From an uncultured Acidimicrobiaceae bacterium (GTDB taxonomy: Bacteria; Actinomycetota; Acidimicrobiia; Acidimicrobiales; Ilumatobacteraceae), in assembly GCA_903919215.1 (NCBI GenBank), contig CAIXHI010000128.1, positions 1 through 14,490 on the forward strand: 14,490 nucleotides of DNA. Reading direction: 5' to 3'. Made by a program: the position numbers and the translations under genes. The notes below the pieces were generated by a model. It had not been told where the DNA came from, did not search any database, and was given only the letters and a program-made list of their open reading frames with translations. Shown here piece by piece: positions 1 to 7,827 of the stretch (positions are counted from its first letter, which is position 1; each line of letters begins with the position of its first letter).

Positions 1-1489
1 CCACACCGCGATGGTGCTGCAGGCCGACGGCAGCGAGGTGGAAGTAGAGACCAGCGCACTGCGCGTGGGCGACCGCTTCGTCGTGCGCCCCGGCGAGCGC
101 ATCGCCACCGACGGGGTGGTGGAGGACGGCGCCTCGGCCGTCGACATGAGCCTGGTCACCGGCGAGAGCGTTCCCGTCGAGGTCACCCCCGGCAGCGCGG
201 TCACCGGTGCCACGATCAACACCAACGGCCGCCTCATCGTGCGCGCCACCCGCGTCGGCGCCGACACCGCACTCGCGCAGATGGCCCGCCTGGTGGAAGC
301 CGCCCAGGGTGGCAAGGCGCCGGTGCAACGACTGGCCGATCGCGTCGCCGGTGTGTTCGTACCCGTGGTCATCACCCTCGCCATCGCCACGCTCGGGTTC
401 TGGCTGGCCCGCACCAGCAGCTTCGCCGAGGCAATGTCGCCCGCCGTGGCGGTGCTGATCATCGCCTGCCCGTGCGCGCTCGGGTTGGCCACGCCCACCG
501 CGCTGCTCGTCGGCACCGGCCGCGGCGCCCAGGCGGGCATCCTGATCAAGGGCCCCGAGATCCTGGAGAGCACGCGCCGCGTCGACACGATCGTGCTCGA
601 CAAGACCGGCACCGTCACCGCCGGCGAGATGAGCGTCAGCGAGATCCACCCGGTCGCGGGCATCGACCGTGCACGGTTGCTGCAGGTTGCCGCTGCGGTC
701 GAGGCCGGCAGCGAACACCCCATCGCCAAGGCAATCGTTCGTGCGGCGAGGGCCGAGGTGCTCATCATCCCGGACGCTGGCATGTTTGCCGCGCACGCCG
801 GAGTCGGCGCCACCGCAGTTATCGACGGTATGACCGTGCACGTCGGCCGCGCCGACGCCAACGAGGTCACCCCCGGCATGGCCGCGATGACCGTCGTTGC
901 GGTGCGCGTCGACGACACGCTGTGGGGCACCATCGCCGTGGCCGACACGGTGAAGCCCACCAGTGCCGCCGCCATCGAGCGACTGCGCGGTCTGGGCCTG
1001 CGCCCGATCCTGCTCACCGGCGACAACGAACTCACCGCCCGCACGGTGGCCGCCGAAGTGGGTATCGCCGACGCCGACGTGGTGTGGGGTGTGCTGCCCG
1101 AAGGCAAGGTGGAACAGGTGCGCCGCCTGCAGGCCGAAGGCCGAGTGGTGGCAATGGTGGGCGATGGCGTCAACGACGCTGCCGCCCTCGCACAGGCCGA
1201 CCTCGGTATCGCGATGGGCACCGGCACCGATGTCGCCATCGAGGCCAGCGACCTCACGCTGGTACGGGCCGATCTGCATGCCGCTGCGGATGCCATCCGC
1301 CTCAGCCGCCGCACACTCGGCGTCATCAAGGGCAACCTGTTCTGGGCCTTCGCCTACAACGTTGCGGCGATCCCACTGGCAATGTCGTGGTCGCTCTCGC
1401 CAGTGGTGGCCAGCGCGGCAATGGCGTTCAGCAGTGTGTTCGTCGTGAGCAACAGCCTGCGCCTGCGACGCTTCAATCCTGGCACGTGA
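1..1489 (+). CDS. copA: Cu(+)-exporting P1B-type ATPase, 5' end outside window
   Basis: Membrane pump that exports monovalent copper using ATP. The frame is open to the left edge (H-T-A before the Met codon at 11), so the gene starts outside; the metal-binding domain and first membrane helices of a roughly 700-800 residue protein are missing. Counting from Met at 11: actuator loop TGES 50-53, CPC metal site 153-155 in a membrane helix, phosphorylation motif DKTGT 197-201 (Asp197 is phosphorylated), SEHP 234-237 of the nucleotide-binding domain, and hinge GDGVND 384-389. The last two helices fit the Cu(+) subgroup signature: N442(x)6YN(x)4P and M471(x)2SS. That supports copper (or silver) over zinc/cadmium. 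The phosphatase gene follows after 19 bases, suggesting cotranscription. I see no copper-responsive operator because the promoter is outside. Confidence 0.96.
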   Translation, partial: HTAMVLQADGSEVEVETSALRVGDRFVVRPGERIATDGVVEDGASAVDMSLVTGESVPVEVTPGSAVTGATINTNGRLIVRATRVGADTALAQMARLVEAAQGGKAPVQRLADRVAGVFVPVVITLAIATLGFWLARTSSFAEAMSPAVAVLIIACPCALGLATPTALLVGTGRGAQAGILIKGPEILESTRRVDTIVLDKTGTVTAGEMSVSEIHPVAGIDRARLLQVAAAVEAGSEHPIAKAIVRAARAEVLIIPDAGMFAAHAGVGATAVIDGMTVHVGRADANEVTPGMAAMTVVAVRVDDTLWGTIAVADTVKPTSAAAIERLRGLGLRPILLTGDNELTARTVAAEVGIADADVVWGVLPEGKVEQVRRLQAEGRVVAMVGDGVNDAAALAQADLGIAMGTGTDVAIEASDLTLVRADLHAAADAIRLSRRTLGVIKGNLFWAFAYNVAAIPLAMSWSLSPVVASAAMAFSSVFVVSNSLRLRRFNPGT

Positions 1490-1508
1490 CCCGAGAGTGT
1501 GATAGCCC

Positions 1509-2039
1509 GTGACCATGGCGACCCGCCCACCGGTCTCCGTGCTCTTCGTGTGCCTCGGAAATCATTGCCGCTCGCCATCGGCGCAGGCGGTGGCCGAGGC
1601 GATGCTGCACGGGCGGACATTCGCCCGCTTCGACTCGGCCGGTACCGGTCGCTCACACGTCGGGTCGGCCCCCCACCCGTTGGCCGTGGCCGAAGGTGCC
1701 CACCGCGGCTACCGCGTCGACCACCGCGGTCGACACGTACATCCCGACGACTTCACCCGCTTCGACCTGATCCTGGCGATGGACCGCGCGAATGTCGACG
1801 ACCTCGAACGGATGCGTGGCGGCGTGGATATGCGCCAGGGCCACTACCGCACGGTGGAGCCACTACAGGTACAACTGCTTCGTCGCTGGGACCCGTTCGC
1901 GATGCCAGGTGACGAGAACATCCCCGACCCGTGGGAGCAGCCAGCTGCGGCCTACCGCGAGATGTTCGACCTGCTGGAACGCACGATGCTGGCACTGCTG
2001 AACCACCTGGAATGGCTGCACGCCGAACCCGAACACTGA
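1509..2039 (+). CDS. Low-molecular-weight protein-tyrosine phosphatase
   Basis: Cytoplasmic phosphatase of the LMW-PTP family (176 residues; members are usually about 150-180). The P-loop C(X)5R-S is CLGNHCRS with nucleophile Cys15 and Arg21. The general-acid Asp is probably Asp140 in PDPW, where Tyr rather than Trp is commoner. The AGTG segment and the AMDRANVDDL segment also fit the family. Arsenate reductases share this fold, but the CLGN/DP pattern favours phosphatase. The GTG at 1509 is chosen because GAGAG at 1493-1497 lies 11 bases upstream; ATG at 1515 would be 17 bases away and is the alternative. The gene lies 19 bases after copA. No tyrosine kinase or polysaccharide genes are visible, so the substrate is unknown. 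It converges with the regulator gene on the minus strand, leaving 16 bases between stops. Confidence 0.92.
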   Translation: MTMATRPPVSVLFVCLGNHCRSPSAQAVAEAMLHGRTFARFDSAGTGRSHVGSAPHPLAVAEGAHRGYRVDHRGRHVHPDDFTRFDLILAMDRANVDDLERMRGGVDMRQGHYRTVEPLQVQLLRRWDPFAMPGDENIPDPWEQPAAAYREMFDLLERTMLALLNHLEWLHAEPEH

Positions 2040-2055
2040 CACTGGCTCGCTGCGC

Positions 2056-2856
2056 TCAGGCGGCGATGGCCTCGCGCATACGACCCACCATCGACTCGCG
2101 ATGGGCCCGCACGGTGCGCTCGGAGACATGCAACTCGGCTGCGATATCGAGTGTGGTGCGCCCACTCAGTAGCAACACCAACAGTTCGTGCTCATGCGCG
2201 GTGAGCAACGGTGTGCACGCCACGACATCGGCCAGTTCGCGCAGTGGGTCGAGGCGCTCGTGATCGACTGGGCGATCGAGGCGATCCGTTGCGACCGGCA
2301 CGTGCACCACGAGACGCCGCCGAGGACGGATGAACGCGTGGTACTCGGCATCGCGCAGCAGGTTGGCGACCAGATGATGCGGACGTCGCTCGTACGGGTA
2401 CTCCCGCACCACGACCCACGCTGCAGCCACGACCTCGTCGAAGGCATCGGTGGCTGTTCCGTGACGGCGCTCCCAGCGGCGCGCCGCAGCGACCAGACCT
2501 GGTAGCAGTCGTTGCAGCAGCACGCGCGCCGCCAGGTCGTCGGTGCGTGCCGCCCGCACCAGACCGGCCAGCACCACTTCGGCCGGCAGTTCCTCGACCG
2601 GGGCAGTGGCGCCGACGGCACGATGGCCGGTGGCGGCGAGGAGGTCATCGAGTGAACTGAACGAGAGACCCAGGCCCCAGTTCTGCGCCCGGCGCACGAC
2701 GGCCCGACGTTGGCTGAGGGCCAGCCACTCGCGCTGCAGGCGAACGGCAAGGGGGCAACGGGACGGGACCGAGTGGGCAACGATGCTGGGCATCGGCGCA
2801 TCGTCCGCGGCGGCACTCTCCGACGGTCTCACCGGGCGACTCACCCGACACCTCAC
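2056..2856 (-). CDS. Sigma-70-like/LuxR-type DNA-binding regulator
   Basis: Probable cytoplasmic transcription regulator of 266 residues. The C-terminus (about 217-262) is a LuxR/sigma region 4 type helix-turn-helix: LLTAHEHELLVLLLSG, then TTLDIAAELHVSERTVRAHR. Residues about 106-180 resemble a worn sigma region 2 (DDLAARVLLQRLLPGLVAAARR, then acidic and aromatic residues, then ANLLRDAEYHAF and a basic stretch), so it may be an ECF-sigma relative or a one-component regulator. No receiver domain or nucleotide-binding motif is visible, and the N-terminal 100 residues match nothing I recognise. GTG at 2856 is preferred because GGAG lies 11 bases upstream; ATG at 2793 has no clear SD. It is divergent from the FHA-EccC-like gene across 61 bases, which makes control of that gene plausible but unproven. 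Confidence 0.78.
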   Translation of the reverse strand: MRCRVSRPVRPSESAAADDAPMPSIVAHSVPSRCPLAVRLQREWLALSQRRAVVRRAQNWGLGLSFSSLDDLLAATGHRAVGATAPVEELPAEVVLAGLVRAARTDDLAARVLLQRLLPGLVAAARRWERRHGTATDAFDEVVAAAWVVVREYPYERRPHHLVANLLRDAEYHAFIRPRRRLVVHVPVATDRLDRPVDHERLDPLRELADVVACTPLLTAHEHELLVLLLSGRTTLDIAAELHVSERTVRAHRESMVGRMREAIAA

Positions 2857-2873
2857 CCGGAGCTTTTCTCCAG
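2857..2873 (-). promoter_or_regulatory. Hairpin over the SD of the sigma-like regulator gene
   Basis: Read on the minus strand, CTGGAG (2873-2868), loop AAAAG, and CTCCGG (2862-2857) form a six-pair stem with one G-U pair, ending directly at the GTG start. The GGAG in the left arm is the only good SD. If the stem forms in the mRNA it would hide the ribosome site. It is short, so the effect may be small. Confidence 0.35.
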
Positions 2874-2917
2874 AATTCGCTGCCGAAACCGACCGTGGCC
2901 CGTACCCAGTGGGGCCG

Positions 2918-5900
2918 ATGGAGACCAGTCACCCACCCACGCTGCACTGGCGGTGCACCTGGCACGCCGGACCGGATGCCGGGGCCGTGCACACCTTCGG
3001 CCCCGGCAGCCACGTACTTGGTCGCGCCGCCCACGCAACGCTGACGGCCGACGACCCGGCACTGGCACCGCACCACGCGGTACTCGAGGTCGGCACAGAT
3101 GGCCGGGGCACGCTGACCCAACTCGCCGGGGGACCACCGTTACGTGTCAACGGTGCCGCCATGAACGGTGGCGGGGACGGTGGCGGGGACGGGGACGGAC
3201 CTGTCGACCTCGCCGATGGGGTGTGGCTGGAAGTGGGCACCAGCCTGCTGCGACTGCAACGCGGGGGCGAACCCCTCGCCGACGGGGCAGTTCACCTGCA
3301 CTGCGGCGCGGTGGTGCGCTCGGCCCGCGCGGTACCCCAGTGGACACCGCAGTTGGCAGTCGCCCCGGACCCACCCGGCGCCGGCGACGAACGGGCCGGC
3401 GGGCTGCTGCCAGCACTCGCCGGTGTCGCCGCGTCCGGGGTGTTGGCGCTCGTGCTGCGCCAACCGACGTTCATCCTTTTCGGCCTGCTCGGCGCCGTCG
3501 TCGCGATCGCCAGTTGGGGTGCCCAACGCATCGCCTTCTCCAGGCGACACCGGCGCACCATCGCCGACCATCAGCGCGCCGTGCTGGCGGCACACGACGC
3601 TGATGCTCGTGCGCGGGTCGCGTTCCGCGCGCACCACCAACAGAAGGTACCCACGGTGGTCGAGGCACTGCGCATAGCTCACCACCACGACGATCGGCTG
3701 TGGGTTCGTCGCCTCGACCACGGCGACGCGACGCTGGCCGCGCTGGGCCTTGGCGATGTCACCTGGCCACTCCCCGACGACCGAGCCACACACACTCCGC
3801 CGCCAGTCGCCGGGATGGCCATCGCTGTCGACCTGTGCGCGGGAAGCCGGTTGGCCGTGCGCGGTCCGCAGGCCCGCGGAGTTGCCCGCGCGCTGCTGGT
3901 GCAGTTGGCCACATCGTGTGGACCCGCCGACATCCGCATCGTGATCGTCACCACACAACCCGCGGCATGGGCGTGCCTGCGCGACCTGCCACACCTCGCG
4001 CTGCCCGATGAGAGCCGCGCACTGATCGACGAGAGTGGCCTGGCCACAGTGCTCGCCGAGTGGGAGGGCCATCGTGGCCACCTCGTCATCGTCACCGACG
4101 ACCCGGTACTGCTGGCCGTGCGCACCTCACCCCTGCGGAGGCTGTTGGCCGACACCTCGGTGCATGCACTGATTGCCGTACTGCCCGCCGACGCGACGGT
4201 GCCGCACATCTGCACCGCCGCCCTCACCACCACCGATGGGCCGACCGCCCAGTGGGTGGCCGACACCCGCGACACCGCAGTGCCGCACACCATCCGCGTG
4301 GCCGCCCTCGGCGAACGTTCCGCGACACGCACCACCGCTGCGCTCCGCGGGTTGGTCGATCCGGAAGACCCGCTCAGCATGGCCACGAATATGCCGCGGG
4401 CGTTGTCGCTCATCGACCTGCACGGTGGTGCACTCGCCGACGCTGCGGCAATCGTGCACCGGTGGTCGACGGCCGGTCGCGACCCAGCACCGCGGACACT
4501 CGTTGGCATGGCGGTGGACGGTGCCGTCGACATCGACCTCGTGCGCGACGGACCGCACGGGTTGATCGCCGGCACCACTGGCGCCGGCAAGAGCGAGTTG
4601 CTGCGCACGCTGGTGGTGGGGATGGCGGCCAACGCTCGCCCCGAGCACCTGACGTTCGTGCTCATCGATTACAAGGGCGGCGCCACATTCGACGCGTGCG
4701 CCGCACTGCCGCATGTGGTGGGAGTGATCACCGACCTCGACGAACACCTCGCCGATCGAGCATTGCGGAGTCTGCACGCCGAGTTGCGCCGCCGTGAGGC
4801 ACTGCTGCGAGCGCACGGTGCCGCCGACCTTCCTGCGCTGCGGGCGACCGACCCACAGGTGGTGCTCCCGCGTCTGGTGGTGGTGATCGACGAGTTCGCG
4901 GCCCTCGTGTCCGAACAACCGACGTTCCTACACGCACTGGTCGGGGTGGCACAGCGCGGACGCAGTCTGGGTGTGCACCTGCTGCTGGCGACACAACGAC
5001 CGCAAGGTGTGATCAGCGACGATGTGCGGGCGAACACGAACCTGCGCCTCGCGCTGCGCCTGCAGGATGCTGCCGATGCGCTCGATGTCGCCGGTACCGC
5101 CGACGCGGCGCACCTGCCGCGCAGTGTGCCGGGGCGGGCGGTGCTGCGCCTGGGCACCGATGAGCACGTCACGTTCCAGACCGCACACTGCACACAACAT
5201 GCGGATGGCGATGTGTCGCCACTGCAGTTGCTGGTGGGCGCGATCGTCGAGGCCGCGCGGCGCATCGGTGAACCCGTTGCGGTCGGTCCCTGGCGGCCAC
5301 CGCTGCCATCGTCACTCGCTCCGGGCGAAATCGCGGATGGCGCGCTCGGACTGATCGATGATCCCGACCAGCAACGCATGCGGCCACTGCACCGCATACG
5401 CGGGGATGGGCACCTGCTGATCGCCGGCAGTGCGGGCAGTGGAGCAACCTCCACGCTGTGCACGCTGGCGGCACACACACTGGCCACCACTACCGACCAC
5501 GTCTACGTGCTCGACGCCCACGGCACGAACGGCTTCGACAGCATCGCCCAACACCCCCGGTGCGGTGCGATCATCCGCATCCACGAGCGCGAACGGGTGG
5601 CGCGTCTGCTGCACCGACTCCGCGCTCGATCAGGTGACCCGGCGCACGGATCGCCGCGGATCGTGCTGGTGATCGACGGCCTCGATACGGCCCGTCGCGC
5701 GCTGGAGCATCCGTCCACGATGGACGACTACGACGCGTTGCACGACCTCCTCGCCACCGCCGACGCGAACGCAGTCGCGATCATCGCCGCGGTCGAGCAC
5801 ACCGCTGCCGTGTCGACCGCGTTCATTGCCCGCTGTGCCGACCGGTGGGTGCTACACCTCCACGACCCACACGATGGGGTGACCCTCGGCGTTCCCGCGC

Positions 5901-6697
5901 TCAGCGTCCCGCCAGCACAACCGGGCCGCGTGTACCTCGCGGCGTGCGGCCTGACGGCGCAGTTGGTGCGGCCGGGTGGAGCGGTGCACCACGGACAGCC
6001 GGCAACCGAGCCGTCGGCACCGCCCGCACCACGTATCGACACCGTGCCCCCGATCGTCATTGCCTCGGCGCTCGCCCCCGGTGCGCGTCGCGACGGCACC
6101 GCGGCCCTGCCGATCGGAATCGACGTCACCACCGGTTGCACGCACGTGCTGCGCGTGCACGGCGGCGAACACGTACTCGTTGTCGGTGGCGCCCGTACCG
6201 GCCGCACCACGGCACTCGCCCAGCTCACGGCACAGTGGCGCAGGCTGCACCCGGCAGGCTGGGTGGGCGCACTCACGCTCCGCCGAGGTGGGCCACTGGA
6301 TGCGTTGCCACCCGCCGACCTGCACGACCTGTGCCAGCTACCGCACGGCCGACCAGCGCTGTTGATCGTGGATGATGCCGACAGGGTCGATGACGCCGAT
6401 GGGCGTCTCGCCGCGCTGGCTGCGAGCGGCCACGTGTGCGTGTTCGCCGCCGGGAAGCCCGACGCACTGCGACTGAGTTACGGCCACTGGACAGGGGTCG
6501 TGCGCCGCAGCCGCATCGGCCTGGTTGCGGCCGGCGGCAGTGAGTTGGACGGCGATCTCCTGGGCACCCTGCTGCCGAGGCACACGTCGATTGCACCCCG
6601 CCCCGGGCTGATGTGGGCGATCGACGACAGCGGACCGCACCTGATCCAGGTGGCGATGCCAGTGGGCGACCGATGCACCGCCCTGCTGCCCCACTAG
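2918..6697 (+). CDS. FHA-domain EccC/EssC-like triple FtsK/SpoIIIE ATPase
   Basis: Large membrane-anchored ATPase of 1259 residues, resembling the motor of type VII secretion (EccC of ESX, EssC of Firmicutes). Order: N-terminal FHA-like domain (about 10-135; Gly35-Arg36, His53, NG near 76), two membrane helices (about 162-181 and 186-207), then three RecA-like modules. Module 1 is intact: Walker A GTTGAGKS with Lys558, IDYKGG, Walker B with Asp658-Glu659, and LLLATQRPQG. Module 2 has GSAGSGAT (Lys replaced by Ala843), with D920 kept but no following Glu. Module 3 has GGARTGRT (Lys replaced by Arg1096) and Asp1152. Only module 1 looks catalytic, which agrees with known EccC proteins. In the FHA part the usual Ser before the His is Ala50. 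ATG 2918 is chosen because the longer open frame runs antisense through the regulator gene. No WXG100, EccB, EccD or mycosin gene is in the window. The lipoprotein gene follows after 11 bases. Confidence 0.9.
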   Translation: METSHPPTLHWRCTWHAGPDAGAVHTFGPGSHVLGRAAHATLTADDPALAPHHAVLEVGTDGRGTLTQLAGGPPLRVNGAAMNGGGDGGGDGDGPVDLADGVWLEVGTSLLRLQRGGEPLADGAVHLHCGAVVRSARAVPQWTPQLAVAPDPPGAGDERAGGLLPALAGVAASGVLALVLRQPTFILFGLLGAVVAIASWGAQRIAFSRRHRRTIADHQRAVLAAHDADARARVAFRAHHQQKVPTVVEALRIAHHHDDRLWVRRLDHGDATLAALGLGDVTWPLPDDRATHTPPPVAGMAIAVDLCAGSRLAVRGPQARGVARALLVQLATSCGPADIRIVIVTTQPAAWACLRDLPHLALPDESRALIDESGLATVLAEWEGHRGHLVIVTDDPVLLAVRTSPLRRLLADTSVHALIAVLPADATVPHICTAALTTTDGPTAQWVADTRDTAVPHTIRVAALGERSATRTTAALRGLVDPEDPLSMATNMPRALSLIDLHGGALADAAAIVHRWSTAGRDPAPRTLVGMAVDGAVDIDLVRDGPHGLIAGTTGAGKSELLRTLVVGMAANARPEHLTFVLIDYKGGATFDACAALPHVVGVITDLDEHLADRALRSLHAELRRREALLRAHGAADLPALRATDPQVVLPRLVVVIDEFAALVSEQPTFLHALVGVAQRGRSLGVHLLLATQRPQGVISDDVRANTNLRLALRLQDAADALDVAGTADAAHLPRSVPGRAVLRLGTDEHVTFQTAHCTQHADGDVSPLQLLVGAIVEAARRIGEPVAVGPWRPPLPSSLAPGEIADGALGLIDDPDQQRMRPLHRIRGDGHLLIAGSAGSGATSTLCTLAAHTLATTTDHVYVLDAHGTNGFDSIAQHPRCGAIIRIHERERVARLLHRLRARSGDPAHGSPRIVLVIDGLDTARRALEHPSTMDDYDALHDLLATADANAVAIIAAVEHTAAVSTAFIARCADRWVLHLHDPHDGVTLGVPALSVPPAQPGRVYLAACGLTAQLVRPGGAVHHGQPATEPSAPPAPRIDTVPPIVIASALAPGARRDGTAALPIGIDVTTGCTHVLRVHGGEHVLVVGGARTGRTTALAQLTAQWRRLHPAGWVGALTLRRGGPLDALPPADLHDLCQLPHGRPALLIVDDADRVDDADGRLAALAASGHVCVFAAGKPDALRLSYGHWTGVVRRSRIGLVAAGGSELDGDLLGTLLPRHTSIAPRPGLMWAIDDSGPHLIQVAMPVGDRCTALLPH
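3167..3196 (+). repeat. GGTGGCGGGGAC direct repeat inside the FHA domain
   Basis: Two perfect 12-bp copies (3167-3178, 3179-3190) are followed by a half copy GGGGAC (3191-3196). They encode a Gly/Asp-rich loop after the predicted asparagine strand of the FHA domain. The unit is a multiple of three, so copy changes keep the frame. The G-runs could also form a weak quadruplex. Confidence 0.75.
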
Positions 6698-6700
6698 GCT
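6695..6700 (+). promoter_or_regulatory. Possible -10 box of a leaderless lipoprotein mRNA
   Basis: TAGGCT fits the actinobacterial -10 pattern TANNNT and ends 8 bases before the GTG at 6709, the geometry of a leaderless or nearly leaderless transcript. It overlaps the TAG stop of the preceding ATPase gene. No convincing -35 is seen, and there is no good SD for the GTG. A chance match is possible, but such AT-containing hexamers are uncommon in this GC-rich DNA. Confidence 0.35.
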
Positions 6701-6708
6701 CGCACGAC

Positions 6709-7827
6709 GTGAAGCGGACGATCCACACAGCACGACCCACTCCTCGCGCGATGGGAGCCATCGGCCTCGCCGTGCTGGCTGTCGTTGCTGTTGCCTGCAA
6801 CAAGGCCAAGCCCGACACCTCACCGGTGCCGCAGCTGATGCCCCGCGTCTCGATCACCTCAGTGAAGGGTGACGTGGAGAGCGAGTTGATGGCTGCGATC
6901 TACGCCCGCGTCTTGGAGAACACCGGCGTGCGCGTCACCCGTGTCGATCCCGTCAGCATGGACCGCGGCGCGTACTACAAGGCGATGCAGGACGGTCAGT
7001 TCCAGATGATCCCCGAGTTCAGCCACGACCTGCTGAGCTTCCTGCTGGACGCAACCCCCACCGACAGCACCCCCAGCACCACCAACTCGTTGGCCCCGGC
7101 CACCACCCCAGAGCCGGTGCTGATGCCGACCACCGACACGTCCGGTGCCGGGTCCACCACCACGCAGGCCACCACCACCACGATCGCGGCCACCACCACG
7201 ACCGCCGGCTCCACCACCACGACCACGGTGCCGCCCACCAACGCCAATTCGCTCACGGCTCAGATCGTGGCGATCAACTCCACGCTGCCGAACACGCTGA
7301 TCGCCTATGCGGCGACGATCGCTGACCACCGCCCTGAAATCGCCTGCACCCCCGCCGCGATCAAGGCCGTCTCCACGTACCAGCTGTACACGCTCTCCAA
7401 CCTCGCGTCGCTCGCGCCGCAGATGCGCCTCGGCGTAACCGCTGCCTACCGGACCGACAAGGAAGCCGGTCTGCCGGCGTTGTTGCGGTTCTACGCCCCG
7501 GAGTTCAAGTCGGTCGACACGGTCGAGACCGCAGCCATGGGTGCGGCCATCGATGCCGGCACGGTCGACTGTGTTGCAGTCGATTCGTTCGACCCGCTGA
7601 TCGCCACCAAGAACCTGCGCATCATCCTCGACGACAAGTACATGGGTGCAGCCAACGCAGCCATCGTGCTGATGGCCTCCACCATCAACCTTCCGGAAGT
7701 GACCGCTGCGCTCGACAAGGTCACCACTGCGCTCAGCACCGAGAAGCTGGCCCGGATGCTCAACGAGATCGCTGCGAACGGCACGAACATCGCGGTCGTC
7801 GCCAACGCCTTCGCCGACAACCTGTGA
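6709..7827 (+). CDS. OpuAC-like solute-binding lipoprotein with Thr-rich insert
   Basis: Predicted extracytoplasmic lipoprotein of 372 residues. The N-terminus has basic residues, a hydrophobic stretch 15-29 and a lipobox-like AVAC with Cys30 as the lipid site. Residues from about 47 follow the substrate-binding fold of glycine betaine/choline type ABC proteins (OpuAC family): SELMAAIYARVLENTGVRV, then a YYKAMQDGQFQMIPEFSHDL stretch, and after a gap LSNLASLAPQMRLGV and GAAIDAGTVDCVAVDSFDPL. Between the two parts, residues about 115-181 are a Thr/Pro/Ala/Ser-rich insert (nt 7051-7251), probably disordered. GTG 6709 is chosen because it gives the charged n-region; ATG 6751 would remove it. Its stop overlaps the next start (GTGA). 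A ligand of betaine type is inferred from the family only, and the neighbouring ABC genes are of exporter type, so it may be a sensor or an accessory of that exporter. Confidence 0.85.
   Translation: MKRTIHTARPTPRAMGAIGLAVLAVVAVACNKAKPDTSPVPQLMPRVSITSVKGDVESELMAAIYARVLENTGVRVTRVDPVSMDRGAYYKAMQDGQFQMIPEFSHDLLSFLLDATPTDSTPSTTNSLAPATTPEPVLMPTTDTSGAGSTTTQATTTTIAATTTTAGSTTTTTVPPTNANSLTAQIVAINSTLPNTLIAYAATIADHRPEIACTPAAIKAVSTYQLYTLSNLASLAPQMRLGVTAAYRTDKEAGLPALLRFYAPEFKSVDTVETAAMGAAIDAGTVDCVAVDSFDPLIATKNLRIILDDKYMGAANAAIVLMASTINLPEVTAALDKVTTALSTEKLARMLNEIAANGTNIAVVANAFADNL
7051..7251 (+). repeat. ACC/ACG-rich low-complexity segment coding Thr-rich insert
   Basis: Imperfect ACC-ACC-ACG triplet repeats with several Thr runs split the solute-binding domain. 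The frame stays open through it and the fold resumes after it, so it is an in-frame expansion and not a frameshift. Long Thr/Pro tracts of this kind are often surface linkers and can be O-glycosylated in actinobacteria. Confidence 0.8.

Noticed and set aside
472..1512. Long Arg/His-rich open frame over the copper ATPase gene
   Set aside because: It is the shifted-frame shadow typical of GC-rich coding DNA; the ATPase frame carries all family motifs.
1497..1512. Crp-type operator before the phosphatase gene
   Set aside because: TGTGA is present but the other half-site GTGAC does not match TCACA, and it lies within a probable operon.
2543..2917. N-terminal extension of the FHA-ATPase frame
   Set aside because: The open frame runs antisense through the sigma-like regulator gene, is Arg/Ser/Ala-rich without any family match, and the FHA homology starts just after the ATG at 2918.
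6613..6708. Earlier ATG start for the solute-binding lipoprotein
   Set aside because: It lies within the end of the ATPase gene and would place 32 polar residues before the signal peptide; GTG 6709 gives a normal lipoprotein leader.
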